Both the position numbers and the translations under genes were made by a program. The notes under the pieces were generated by a model. That model searched no databases. It was not told where the DNA came from and saw only the letters and a list, made by a program, of their open reading frames with translations. From Anarhynchus alexandrinus (lineage: Eukaryota > Chordata > Aves > Charadriiformes > Charadriidae), in NCBI GenBank assembly GCA_008711295.1, contig VUYV01000020.1:4324901-4388900 (forward strand): 64,000 nucleotides of DNA. The letters run 5' to 3'. Numbering within the stretch: position 1 is the first letter of the stretch; each line of letters begins with the position of its first letter. This document shows positions 52,394 through 64,000 of the stretch, piece after piece.

Positions 52394-52532
52394 TGAATAT
52401 TCATGATCTATCTGGACAATTTCACATTCATGCTTAGATAATGCAGATTTATGCTCACACACAACAATGATTTGTGAATATTTATAGGCGAACACCTGGA
52501 CAGTATTTGACACAGCCGTGAATATTCATGAT
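52394..52532. promoter_or_regulatory. Paired TGAATATTCATGAT motifs
   Basis: The 14-mer TGAATATTCATGAT occurs at 52394-52407 and again at 52519-52532, 125 bases apart in the same orientation. Its core ATGAATATTCAT (first copy) is a palindrome. A third related word, AATATTCATT, lies at 52599-52608. Palindromes of this form resemble sites bound by POU-domain dimers, which is inference only. No gene is adjacent. Confidence 0.25.
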
Positions 52533-52608
52533 TACATCTGAAAGAAAGAGAAAGGCTCTACCTGAAGTTTGAACTACAGACACAGGAAGCTAATCCTCAA
52601 TATTCATT

Positions 52609-55600
52609 GTGCCTTAATGACAATATATAACAGCCAAAAATAGCATAAAGGAAAGAATTAGAGGTAGGCCTCTGATCACGCAAAGGATGAGTAAAAAGCC
52701 AGGAAGCTTCTTTAAGCTGCTAAAAATTCCCATTGGATTAGCCTTCTGACAGAAATTAGGTTTCTGGTGCAGCACTTTTTCTATATGGAGAATATCTGGG
52801 CTTTTTGTGTGTGTGTTTGGGGGTTTTTGTTGTTTCTTTTTTTGCCTAAGACACTTTTTTTTCAAACAAAAAGACTAAAATATTTGTCAGGGGTGGGGAA
52901 AATGTGTATGTGACTGGACGTGTGTAACCACACATGCGTCTGCTTGCTTAAGGGGTCTTTATGCCAAGATAGCCCGTGCCATCAAGGTTCATATTTAAGT
53001 CCATGCTGCTCCAAGATGGATCCACTGTGCTTGGTCCTCACAGAGACGTTCTCAAAGCCAGCAGAGATGTGACCAGATCATTGGCTGAGGCATGTGTGAG
53101 TCCTAGGAGCCTTCATGTAGCTTGAGACAGGAGAATCACAGGATAAGGATCAGTTTTTGTGATAAGGGGATTTCAAGGCAGAGGTACAGATGGGGACTCC
53201 AGGAAAGAAAAGGTGGTAGCAGAGAGGCTCAGGGCAGGGGAAAGGCAGCTGCCAGATTCATATGTGCTTATTCACATGAATTGTCCTCTTAGGAGATGAG
53301 AAGAACCTGACTCTGGAACTCCCTCCAAAGGAAAGGAGAACCTCTAGCTGAGGGTTTACCCAAGCAGGGGGAAGACAGAGACCTTACCATCTACCAGGTG
53401 TGGCAGCAGCCAGTAACCCTGTCTCTGCTGACAAACATCTTGTGTAAATTCCCGGTCTTAATGCCAACTTCTAACTTCCCCTGTATCCAAGCTTTAGAAC
53501 TAATCATGACCTCCCCATTCCTAAGATCACCAAAATCTTCCTCTCTGTGTGATTTCCACTGCTATTTAGCTCCTTCTATTTAGCTCATCAATGCAAGAGG
53601 AATTAGATTCTTTCTCCCCATGTTCACTGGGAGCAAACAATGCAGTGATGGCCAATTTCAGAGGCTCACTAGCAGCCAGAGCATAGAGCTTGGCCTATGT
53701 CAGGTCACATTTGGCCATGCTTTGTCACATTTCATCCTGCCTTAGAGAAGGACTGCACGCAAGATGTGGGGCAGCAGAAATACAATAAAGGCCATCACCC
53801 TTACCTTGATGTTACCCAACAAGTGTTTTCTACAGCCTGATATTGTCTGGACCAAGCGGCATAGCAGACTCTTTGACCTAAATTCATTGAGACAGCTGAA
53901 AATTATAGCAGTTTAAAATAAAAGCATCTCCAGGCCAGTAAATAGCCCGCTTCTTCCAATTTCTTCAAATTATCTCAGCATGTGACACTTTTCTGCTGAG
54001 ACCGCCTCCATGTGAGAGGAAAATACAACTTCAGCTCTGCTGGGATGCTCAAATGGATGGCATGCAGCAGTCAGATACTAGTGTTGGGTACTCGTTTCTG
54101 TCCCAGGCAGGGATGAGTTGCCTTGGCTCCCCTCTGCCCCTTCCTTGGGTTTTGACTCTCCCGCTTCCGACTTACTCCGGCATTATCTCAGCTTGCAGTG
54201 AAATCAGACAGGCTGAAGAACTACCCCTTACAAATACCTGTTCTCAGCTCATGTTGAAGAAATAGCCTTTGTGAGACATACTCGGATGGATGGTATCCCC
54301 GTGGTGGGCTGTGGCCAGCTCTGAAGGCTGAAAATGGATGGGTGAACAGCTCTGCCTTCCTCAGCTCCAAAATGAGGTCCTCTCAGCAGCAGCTGGAAAC
54401 GGAGCAGCTGTTGGGGCTCTCCAGCATCGGTGGGGCTGAGTCTCTCCCAAGAACACAGCACAGCACATCCGTTCCCCACGCAGAGCACTGGTATAGCGGG
54501 GGCTGTAAAGGAGGGCTGGGTCAGCTGCACCAGGTTTTACCCAGAGTGTAGGGTGTGAACCCTAAAGGATTAAGCAACTGAAAACAAATCAGGTGAACAT
54601 TTATCATTTCAAAGGCTTCTGATTTTTTAAAGGCAGTCTCATGATTACAGGGGGTTGGCCTCATAATGTCTGATTAATCAGCATTGGAAACAAAAGACAA
54701 TTTGATGAATGCTACCTTTTCTGCCCTGTTTCTCCAGTTTTCACCTATGTTGTACTTTCTGTCAACAGACACAGAAGAATTTCTGTATCAGACAACAGTG
54801 CTTTTTGCCCAGTCTCTAGCAATCACCACCTGAAACTTTAGAGGAAAAGTAATGTCCTTCCCCTAATCCCTAATTTCTGAATACCCATTGGATATGTTAT
54901 TTGCCTATTCTCTTTCAGGAAAGTTTCTTCCCAAGCCCCTTTTTGCTTAAAAAAAAAAAAAAAATGGTGAAACTACAGTAACATTTGGTTACCAATACTC
55001 CCATCCCTTCTTTGAATTCATATGTAGATTTTTAAAACCTTAGAGCTGGGACTGACTCTCTCCATGCATCAGTATACATCTGCTGCAGTGAAGCTCCAGA
55101 TAAGGACAGAAGTTTCTCATTGATAAATGATTAATAAACAGCGGATGCTACCTCTGACAGAGTTTAACTCTGGCAAATAGACTATTTTTCACAGATGCCT
55201 CTACCCATCCTTTAAATCCTGTTCCCCATCTGCCCATGGCACTTAATTCCATGGGTCTGTTACATACTGTGGAATAAAAGTATATACTTTTGTTGCTTCA
55301 ATAAGTGCTGCCCTTTAGTTTGACTGTGTGCTTTCTGTGCTTCTTGCCATGAAGCTTACAATGGGAGTCTTCATGTTGCTTCTGTCAAGGCATTTTCTTC
55401 AATAAAGCCCTTCACCTGACATCTTGCAAACACTATCTCCTCATCATCACTCAGGGTCAAGTCTTCAGCTAGACATACAGTCCAAGGCTTGGTGAAAACC
55501 CTCTGTTGAGATGCTGCATTCAGTTGTGCAGTGCTGTGTGCTAACTGTGTGTGGGAAATACAAACACCACCAGCAAGCAATGAACACTGCTATGCTTAAA

Positions 55601-55747
55601 TGCCAAGAGTCCTCACATGGTGGCTCTTTTTCTTTTTTTGCTGTTCTTCTGCACATCTCAAATGCAAAGAATTACCAACAACAGTGCAATAATCACAATA
55701 TCTTTAGAAATCAGTGCAAGGGAGGAGAAAGGTGAATTCTCATGCAT
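52609..55747. other. Unique non-coding DNA
   Basis: Nothing definable beyond a 16-A run at 54949-54964 and overlapping short open frames. Confidence 0.5.
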
Positions 55748-55816
55748 GATATTTTCTTTCCAAGCTCACAATGTACAAACTATGACAACATACAAGCTTG
55801 CATTGAGCTCTGGGGA
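55748..55816 (+). repeat. Left copy of ~70-bp direct repeat at N join
   Basis: From GATATTTTCTTTCCAAGC to GAGCTCTGGGGA, this 69-bp segment is repeated at 55819-55891. The two differ by two substitutions and a 4-base indel. The copies meet at a single N, so this is probably one locus represented twice across a contig join. Confidence 0.92.
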
Positions 55817-55817
55817 N
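55817..55817. other. Single N, contig join
   Basis: One ambiguous base between the two near-identical copies. The right copy continues into unique sequence (ATTCCTGAAG) and the left copy stops at the N, as expected for unmerged overlapping contig ends. Confidence 0.88.
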
Positions 55818-55818
55818 C

Positions 55819-55891
55819 GATATTTTCTTTCCAAGCCCACAAACCATGTACAAACCATGACAACATACAAGCTTGCATTGAGCTCTGGGGA
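55819..55891 (+). repeat. Right copy of ~70-bp direct repeat
   Basis: 73-bp counterpart of 55748-55816, carrying an extra 4 bases around ACAAACCATG. The differences are more than clean sequencing error would give, so allelic difference or low-quality contig ends are both possible. Confidence 0.92.
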
Positions 55892-58111
55892 TTCCTGAAG
55901 ACCAAAGGAAGAGCCGGTCATTGCCCATTGCCTTCATCTTTAATAGGAAAGCCTGCAGAAAAAAGTGTCGGCCTGCAACATTATTCTGTTCACAGGAGCT
56001 GCCAGCTATCACAGTAGCAGCTGCATTCACCTCTGGCAGATAAAGGCATGGAGAGACAGAATGACCCCTGCTCAAAGCAGGACACACCATCCTTTCACAG
56101 TTTACAGTCCCCGCACCCATTGCTTCTGAAAGCAGCAGCAATTCCAGCACGCGTTGGACCAAGAGTAGCAGTGACTATCAGCCACCTCCAGCTACTGAGC
56201 TCCTTCCTGAATCTCCACAATCAAATTTTGTCTCAATTCCAACGCAGCGCTGCTGGAATAGTAGCTGAGCACATCACCTGAAGCAGGAGAAACTTTAGAC
56301 CATTTATCTTCCTATGACACCTGAAACAAAGCAGGCTCAAAGGCATATATTAATGAATTTGTCCTCACTACAGCTGGTCTGGAAATGTTTCAGTGCAATC
56401 AGCTTTTCATTGGAAAACACTGATTTGTCAAAACCACTATTTTTCTTGGGATAGGCTTGAATTCAACAAAGTATTGGGCTGGAAACGTTTTTGAAATCTA
56501 GAATTAGAGTGTCTGGGAGGCGAAGAAGAGGAAGGATGGAGAAAGGACAATTATCATCCTATTGACTTCACAAGTCCAAGCCCATCCTGTGGGCAAACAT
56601 CTTTGTCCGAGGATGCTGATGGGGCTCATTAGGGGGACAGCAGCGGCGGTGGTGGTGGTATTAGAACTACATGAATAAACACAATTCAGCCTCCAGCTCT
56701 GCCAACATGCTCTGCAAGCATTAAATTCATGCGCACACCAGGAGGGAGATAAAGTACCACATTTACTCACAGACTCTTAATAAAAATGCCATTCAGGGTT
56801 TAATTAACATACTTTTTTTTTTTTTTACAAAATCACCCCACAGCTGCAGCAAAATCTGGTTTTCTACAGCCTTCCAGGGCCAAACTCTGTGCCCAGGTGC
56901 ATCTGCAGGGTGGCTCGTTCAGGCCAAGCCAGTATTTACACCAGCATAAAGCAGAGCAGACTCTGCCCCCATATCAGATATCCTTTCCCTCCCACGGTTG
57001 GCTTTTTATTTTTAGCTTGTCAGCAGCAGAGGAAAACAATAAAAGCCTCATATTGCTCCAGCCAGATGGCAATTCTGTTTCCTCCTGTCTAGCTGGCTGT
57101 GTGCTGAGCTGTGCTTGTGCATGCATGTGTGCGTCTGTATCTGTGTGTCTTCTCCTCTTGCTTCTACCATGCTTCTGCCTGCCCTGCACACTCTAATACA
57201 GAGAAATGGTTTTGCAGAGGGGTTCTGGAGGCTGCAGGTACAACAGGGCCAAGCATCTTCCTGGGGACAGGATCCACTGGGAGCGCAGGAGGACCACAAC
57301 TGAAAATCTATTATTTTCAAGTTGTCTCTGCTGAGATACCCACCTGGGACAGATCTCAGCCTCTTCAGCTCCATGATCTGCTCTGCCTGGAGTAGTGACA
57401 GGAATTCGGGGAAGGGAAAAAGGGATGCTCAGGAGAGGAACAGAGATGCAGGTTGATCGTTTTATCTGCATTGTCTGGGTGCCATCGGAATACATTAACT
57501 CCTTCATTTATCACGGCACTATCATTAGAAATCTCAATTATTTCTGAATGCCATACTGACAAAATGTTTAATTAGCTACTTTGTTGCGTTAATCACTTCT
57601 TGGATACAAGGAAGAACTAGAGGCGCCAGTGCGAGGCCCCATTATTTTTTATAGAAATGTGTGGAGGGTGAAGGAAGATGTAATAAATGTCCCCATCATT
57701 ACACAGAGATAAAGGTCAGACATTAACACAGCATTCATATATCTTAAGCCTTTCACAGGGAGCACATACCTGCCAGCTACAGCCTTCTGCGCTAGTGACA
57801 AGAGAACAATGTGAGCTGCCTGGAGAGCAACGCGCAGAAACAGCTCAGGGGTTTCCGTCTCCCCTCGGCGGGTGATGGTCCTCTGGCACGCTGGGGGATA
57901 AGTAAGCTGAGCAGTTAAGCGGTTCAGATATTACCATCAGGAACCTGGTCTGAGAAGACATCTGCAATGTGCTTCACTGCCAGTCTTCCTGGCTAATTGC
58001 TTTTACCACATCCTAAAGTCCATAGGTCTGAGTAGTATATTCGTTTCAGGAGTGGTCTTCATAACAGTCTGCAGACAGGGAAAAAGAGAGATGAGGTGGT
58101 TTAGCTGACAC
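55892..58111. other. Non-coding DNA, possibly conserved
   Basis: No exon is recognised. A (GGT)4-like run lies at 56647-56658, a T14 run at 56813-56826, and AT-rich homeodomain-like words (TTAATTAA, TTAATTAGC) near 56800 and 57570. These give the region the look of vertebrate conserved non-coding elements, but conservation cannot be tested here. Confidence 0.35.
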
Positions 58112-58131
58112 CACACACACACACACACACA
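58112..58131. repeat. (CA)10 microsatellite
   Basis: Ten uninterrupted CA units followed by AAAGAAG. Confidence 0.97.
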
Positions 58132-59765
58132 AAAGAAGCATGTAACTCAGTCATGGCTTCAGAAGGATAAAGTAATGCAAAACAGAGAAAGAATATGCAT
58201 GGGGAAAATGGGTTAAATTTTCACTTCTCAGTCATTTCTACATTTCTTTCTTTAAAGCACTTTCCCACACACAACCTCAGAGCAAAGCCATTGAAAGCAT
58301 CTGATTTCAGCAGCAGACATATTTAATGGAGGGAGATGTTCTGGCTCACAAACTCCAATTAGTTCTAATATTAGGCCTGCCCATAAAACATACAGTCTCT
58401 CTTGTTTTCCACAACCACATCGATAAACATTATTGTACAGAGATATAAATATAACTCATTAGTTTGTTGACACTCAATGGCTTATCTATATATGTAATGC
58501 CATCCTGCCATTATTGATGTTTTTTTAATGGCACAGTATCATTAAGCAGTAATGTTTTACTTCTATTAATATCATTTGGGCTGGTTCTTATTAACTATGC
58601 CAGAGTGACTGCAGCATCATCTGCAGGACGTAGATGAGTGCATAATATATTTCTCAGCACACCATCCATAATGTTTAGCATCCTCCATGACCAGAAAATC
58701 ACAAAGTTCTTCTAACTGCAGCTGCTCACTTTAGGAGACATGGAGCTCTGTAGATAAATGTCCTGCCCCAAAACTTGCCTGTTTGTTTCCCAAAATCCAT
58801 GATGTGGAAGTGTAGTGGCAGATTACCACTGTTCAGTGGCTTGGTGGTCTGCTGTACCACAGTCAGATGTATGCAGGAACTAGCTGAATGGCTGACAGGG
58901 TGCCACTGTGCAGACGATTTTCCCCCATGATCTGATAACTTCAGCATTTCTCCAGGGGTGTCTTGATTGCAACATCCTGACTCTCTCAGTGGCTTTTGAA
59001 AAGTTTCCTTAAATTCTTCCTGACTCCTCTTTCCTGTTTGTCTCTTGATGAGTTCACATTTTCTGTTGAAAAATTTCTCATTTAGCTAATCTGTGGTTTG
59101 CTCCATGTTGTTGTGTTAATGCTAAACAAAAGTCAAAAAAAGTGGACAGGCAACATACTTGGTCCCTGTGCTGTCACAAGTCAGATTGCAGAGGACTAAC
59201 TTCTAAGGACAAGGCATCTTCCTGCCCTTTAGTGGCCCGACCCTGTTTTCTTGGCTCCAACCCCATTATTTGCCAGGTCAGCCAGAGGAGATTGCTCCAA
59301 AGGCCTGAGAAAAATACACTTTCTTGTGCATCCTCCACTAAATGCAGGAGCTGAAGGAACCTCCACCTGGGTTTGAACTTCCAGGAGCAAATCTTTGCAG
59401 CCAGCTGCTGGCGAGGAGCTGGCTGTGCGCCGTGGGCTGTGCAGGAGCTCTGGTGGGAGCTGGTGGACAGCATGGCCAGGAAGCCCACTCTGCTGCACGC
59501 ATTTGCGTGAGGACATGTTTCTCAACGTCCGACAGGAAGACAAATTGAAAGGCTGAGAGAAGAAGACAATCTCCCCAACAACAACACTTCAAATTACGGG
59601 AACACAGATTAAATGCAATTGCCTGCTAACCATTAGCTGTTTAATTACATGCTCTGGGCAGTGTGCAAAGAGGTTGATTGCTGATATCACTTACCCCACT
59701 GAGCCCAGTGAGTCATTCCTGACCTACTACCAGCCCAAATGAAAAGAGTTTCAGGCTTCTTCAGC
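58132..59765. other. Non-coding DNA with AT-rich block
   Basis: The part at about 58380-58600 is AT-rich and dense in ATTA/TAAT words, resembling enhancer-type conserved sequence. The part at 59390-59480 is GC-rich with repeated GAGCTGG words and has open frames on both strands, none recognisable. Confidence 0.4.
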
Positions 59766-59783
59766 TTTTTTTTTTTTTTTTTN
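59766..59783. repeat. T17 run ending in N
   Basis: Seventeen T followed by an ambiguous base and TCAAGC. Homopolymers commonly break assemblies; the true run length is unknown. Confidence 0.92.
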
Positions 59784-60060
59784 TCAAGCAAAATACAGGC
59801 ACCAAAAAGGAGAAGGTACATTTTTGTGTGCGTGGTACAGATCAGAAAAGGCTCCAGGCAGCCCTTCTCCCAGTGCCCATCGCTGGTCAGGCAGTGCTGA
59901 GAGCAAGCCAAGCACCGGCCACCAGACAGTGCCTGCGGGTGCTGTGGGGTTAATGCCCCAGACCCCAGCTACAAGTCTGACACTTTATGATCTCTGCCTG
60001 GGAGCAAAGGCTACCTCATGGTCACGTTTCAACCCATCAGCTGTAACGGCTCTGCCAAAT
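59784..60060. other. Unique non-coding DNA
   Basis: Nothing definable. Confidence 0.5.
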
Positions 60061-61400
60061 CTAACGTGTTACTGCAATTACTGCAGCTAGTAATTACATG
60101 GCATTCTCCAGCAATCCCCTCGCAGCAGCTCTGTAGGTGAGTACGTTTGCGTGGAATTTGTGCTCAGCAGCTGAAAAGGATGCTGTCCAGTCATTTAGGG
60201 ATACCATTTTTCAGTGCAATGGCGGGGACAGATGATAAAATAGCCTTTGTTTTTAAATAAAGCTTCTTTTTAATGGAAATGTCATAGCTTTGTATGCCAT
60301 GTCATGTTTCTTTTAAACTGCATGGGAGATAATAGTCTGCTCGTGCTACCAGCCGAAGGAATTGCTCTTCAGCTCAAGCTGCAGAAAGCTGCGCTTTGGC
60401 ATTACAGGTCCCTGTTTTAAAACCTGTTGCTCTGCAAGGCAGCGTGGGATGGCATTAAACAAATCATTTTCTGTGCCTGAAAGTCAGATATCCAAGCTGA
60501 TGTAAAGTAAAAGCTACAAGAATTAAATAAAATGACCAAAAAGCAGAGGTGGTATTTTCAACATTGGTGGCTCTTCCTGTAGCAAAGAGCGTTCATGATG
60601 GTGACAGGCTGTACCCAACTGCAGGCTCAGTGAAGTCAGGAGTGAACCAGGAGCCCCTGAAACAGCCCAGTGTGGCTGTGGAGGAAAAAAAAAAAAAAAA
60701 AGAATGCAGAAGGTTGGAGGGGGTGCTATCATATGCCTCCTGCACAGTGTTCCTGTGGGGACTGGGAATGTTCCCTCTGCTGCCACTGGAGGTTTCTTCA
60801 CACTAGGACAGTCTAGTTTTGCTTGCCCCTGTTCTTCTGAAACTAGTCTGAAACCCCCCCTCTCCCAGCAGGACGGATATTTGTGATCATGGGAAAATCA
60901 GACGCTTGCCTCCTCTGTTTTAGCTCTTCAGAGCCTTTTATAAACACTAAGCAGGGAAATGAAACAGCCAAGTGATCCGACAAAAAGAGCAGTCATTACC
61001 TTTGCAGTTGTTTGAGGTGGCACAGCCCTGAAATGATTGAACGGTTAACAACAGATCTGGCCTTGTGTGGTTTTCATCTCACCAACGCAATAACAAATGG
61101 CTTTGTAACACCCAAACAATCATTTGCATCCTCGCCTAAAGCGGAAGACTTAGGAGCTCCTTTTCCTTCAGCTGCCATTGCAGCCATCTGATTGGCACAT
61201 CACATCATTTATTTACTTTACTGATAGAACCTAATTGGGTATAATTGCTGAAGCATCTTAAATAATTCTAAATACAGGAATTGATTTGGGGATTAAATGG
61301 AATATGATAATTGCGTAATTGAACAAAGTAGCTGGAGTCCTCACCGAGCTAAGTGGATTTCATGATTGTGGCTGATTGCATCAGAATATAAATCAGCCTG
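60061..61400. promoter_or_regulatory. Candidate conserved regulatory block
   Basis: An AT-rich stretch dense in factor-type words. CAATTACTGCAG lies near 60075 and TAATTACATG at 60091-60100. The octamer ATTTGCAT at 61122-61129 is immediately preceded by ACAATC, a SOX-like site. CCTAATTGGGTATAATTG lies near 61232. A 17-A run (60685-60701) interrupts it. There is no open coding frame of interest. The arrangement is typical of developmental enhancers in vertebrate gene deserts, but that is inference from base words alone. Confidence 0.3.
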
Positions 61401-61480
61401 ATTTGCATGGCTGACATCAGCTCCCCCTCCTCCTCTCTAGAGCTGGCTTTAAGTAGGTCGCATCCAGCAGAGCAGTGAGA
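61401..61480 (+). promoter_or_regulatory. Candidate Pol II promoter
   Basis: In order on the plus strand: octamer ATTTGCAT at 61401-61408, a CRE/AP-1-like TGACATCA at 61412-61419, a pyrimidine-rich stretch, and a weak TATA-like TTTAAGTA at 61448-61455. A start site would then fall near 61475-61480. Spacing is right for a TATA-type promoter, but TTTAAGTA is a poor TATA box. Confidence 0.25.
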
Positions 61481-61745
61481 GGGAGCTGAGACCTTGGCGA
61501 GAAGCCCCTTGGATTTGGCGCTAGATGATGGAGCGCTTTGTGGTCTCTGCTTAGCAGGAACTGGTGTTCCTCTGTGGGGTGGGTGCTATTCCCAAGGGTT
61601 TTGGGTGTTCTGTCACCAGCCAGGGGCTGTTCAAGCCCTGCCTGGGCCTGGGGGAATTTATGATGCTGCTTTTTTAATTCTGAAATCTCTTGATAGTTTG
61701 GCTTATGGTTTCCTGGGTGATGTCTCTCAAGATCTCTCTGTCAAG
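61480..61745 (+). ncRNA. Candidate first exon (lncRNA or 5' UTR)
   Basis: Downstream of the promoter-like block, 61746 begins a good splice-donor match (CAAG then GTAACT). The stretch between is moderately GC-rich compared with its AT-rich neighbours. The only sizeable open frame starts at a TTG and matches nothing. If transcribed it would more likely be a non-coding or 5' untranslated exon. This is a prediction from two signals only. Confidence 0.18.
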
Positions 61746-64000
61746 GTAACTTTTATTAACAGAAGTGATGAAATTTAAGCAACTTCACCCCAAGGGAAGT
61801 TGAGCAGTTAGTGAGGCACTTAGTGAAAGAGTGTCTGTCTCTCGGATATGCTTCTCATCCCATCTGAGTTAATCCACAGCTTGGACCTGCTGCCTTTCTT
61901 GTTTTGTTGGAGGACTCCAATATTCCAATGGGAGTTGGCCAAAAAAGCTGGCTGAGGCTGGAGGAGGCTCTTCAGGAAGATTAACTCTGTGGCCATATGC
62001 CAGTACAATTAGGAAGGCTGCAAAGTGTGCAGTCCTTACAAGTGGCTCTACATGAGCTGCTGGTGCTCTGAGGATTTTTTTAAATTCAGGAAAAACACAT
62101 TTAGTCCTAGGATAGGAGCTTTACATTGTCAACATCGTCATTTACATTTTATAAGTAATAACACATGCACACTAACATTAATTCCATTTGGAAAAGCAAT
62201 ATCATCCCAACTCTTTTCTTTTTCATTTTGTCTTTGTGTGTCTGTGTGTAATTTCAGCTCCAGCCGTTGGTTCACTACCTTTTCATGGCAGTATATATCT
62301 ATAACATTCCACATAAATGTTTATAACCACATTACTGTATGACTGCACTGGCTGTTAATCGTTTGTTAACATTATAAAATCAGCTATATCAGATGTGTAC
62401 CTGTATTAGAAGGAACATGAGAAATAGAATGTCACCTCTATAAATAAGTTGTTTCTAATATTAAGAATGGCACTAAATTCTATTAACTTTATTAATTATG
62501 TGCATGCATATCACTTTGTTCTCAATGAAGCAAGGCGACATTTAGAGGAAGATGGAAGTTTCTTCTGTTGGATCAATCAGTCTGAACTTGTCATCATTCA
62601 TTCCTAAGTCTTTTTGAAGGGAAAATTGTCCTTCTTTTCTCCCCAAACTAGCATATTGATTGCTTCAGTGCAATGAAGGCGTTAATCAAAGTAAATGAAA
62701 AGTCTAAGGCTCTGAAGTACTCCTGGTTTTCTCTTTGAAACATTTCTGCTCCCCTTTGTGTTCATACATGACTTCAGTCCTGCCCATGCCACAGCTGCAC
62801 TAGCAGAAAGAGAACACCCTCCTGGGTCCATCAGATCTGGTTTCAGATGATAGGAAGGACTTGCTGCCCTTCGTTCTGCGGGGCATTCCTCTCCATAGGG
62901 CAGGATGTTAGGTCCTTAGGCTGCTCCCCAGCATTTGAAGCTGGAAGTTAGCAGAAGTGCAATAATATAGTCCTGCAAAACCATTAGACTACAAAATCTC
63001 AGCCAAGCTAAAAGTAGGGCCATGGGTGTGTACACAAATTAAAAATTAAAAAAAAAAAAACACCTCAGTTTGATGCAGCTAATATCTATTTCAATTCTTT
63101 AGGCTTCGCTGTAGTTTGGACTTTGAAACAAGGTTTTGAAAAAGAAGAGGAAATAATGGCTAATTGGGGACCTCATGGCATGCTGAGCAAGAAAGAGGGC
63201 GGATGTTAGCAGGGATGTTCACGGTGTTTACCTTTGGCACAGGCACAGGTAACCTACCTGTAGTTACACCACAAGCAAAGAACGAGCTCCATGTTAGGTG
63301 CACAGAAAGCAAGCCCGAGTAGCCCAGGCTTCACCTCAAAATTTCAGAACCTGCTTACCCAAAGTGGGGATTGCTGTCAGCAAGGACCAGTAGCTTACAC
63401 TTAGTGAAGGTACTGGTCATTTACTTTCACCCATCACTAAGCTTAGAAACCATGTTGAAATCCGGGGGATGTTTCTTCCTGCTGGGCAGGCTACCTCTCG
63501 GTGTTTTTAACAGCTTGGAACATATCCATACATATGCATGCAATAGCATGTAATGTTTCTATTGCAAATTTTTATTCACTTGCTGAATTCCACAGCTAAC
63601 CTTTTTGACTAAAGGTCTTTCAAAACCATTTTTTTGGAGTATTTGTTTTGGGGGATAAAATTTATTTTACTTCTTTCAGTTCAAAATTCATGTGAAGAAG
63701 GTCAGTATATTCAGTGAAGGTATCAGCCACCAAGGTATAATTTTTAGGTTTAATTAAGGATGGGGAATTGGAGGAGGAGAGAGGAGGGTAAATAAATCCA
63801 AAACCACAGGTTTATTGTCAGATTTTTTGTGGTGTCTACTGTCATCCATCAAACATGATTAATTACACATTTGATGTATTGTGAGAAACTGTAGAGCAGC
63901 TAGTATTATCTGTTCCATGCTTTCAGCTCATAATGGTGTCAGTGCTCACATAAGGGGATAGAAAAATAAGGTTTGAGGGATTCCAGACTTCTGCTTGTTA
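61746..64000. other. Unique non-coding DNA, right end
   Basis: AT-rich, with a 13-A run at 63048-63060. I recognise no exon, RNA gene or transposon, and no splice acceptor linked to an open frame. Confidence 0.5.

Noticed and set aside
59229..59592. GC-rich region open on both strands as a possible exon or CpG island
   Set aside because: CpG is not enriched enough to my eye, and the open frames mostly begin at non-ATG codons and match nothing.

Overview
The window looks like vertebrate nuclear DNA, most likely from a bird. Three pieces of CR1 LINE are present, in both ancient and younger sequence styles. There is also a 577-bp LTR whose ends and body resemble, from memory, an LTR common in non-galliform birds. 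No stretch has the gene density, ribosome-binding sites or operon spacing of bacterial or phage DNA. Open reading frames are short, overlap on both strands, and mostly begin at GTG, TTG or CTG, as expected of non-coding DNA read with a bacterial code. I recognise no protein-coding host exon, so the window is intergenic or intronic.

Layout. Positions 1-3173 are unique sequence with a (GT)14 microsatellite and one unusually long open frame (1381-2133). An old, diverged CR1 3' end lies at 3174-3692 (minus). At 4969-5188 a 113-bp piece of younger CR1 (plus) is cut off by a single N and flanked by two near-identical 52-53-bp copies of local sequence. A solo LTR (minus) occupies 7188-7764. A 602-bp 5'-truncated CR1 with a frameshifted reverse transcriptase C-terminus lies at 10584-11185 (minus). 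From 11186 to about 28700 is mostly featureless DNA, broken by an uninterrupted run of 53 ATT triplets (27173-27331). At 28718-28945 (minus) there is a weak but ordered resemblance to the reverse-transcriptase core of Ty3/gypsy elements. From 29000 to 55700 I see little beyond simple repeats, a tRNA-like scrap near 44240, and a pair of identical 14-mers at 52394 and 52519. Two more single-N joins lie at 55817 and 59783.

The right end (about 56500-61450) has the feel of conserved regulatory DNA: AT-rich blocks with TAATTA, octamer (ATTTGCAT) and SOX-like words. It leads into a promoter-like arrangement at 61401-61480, followed by a possible first exon ending at a good splice-donor sequence at 61745. 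Conservation cannot be judged from one sequence, so this is inference.

No operon, defence system, CRISPR array or novel multi-gene system is visible. The best leads are the long pure ATT array, the assembly-suspect CR1 and N junctions, the candidate promoter/exon and the possible gypsy fossil.
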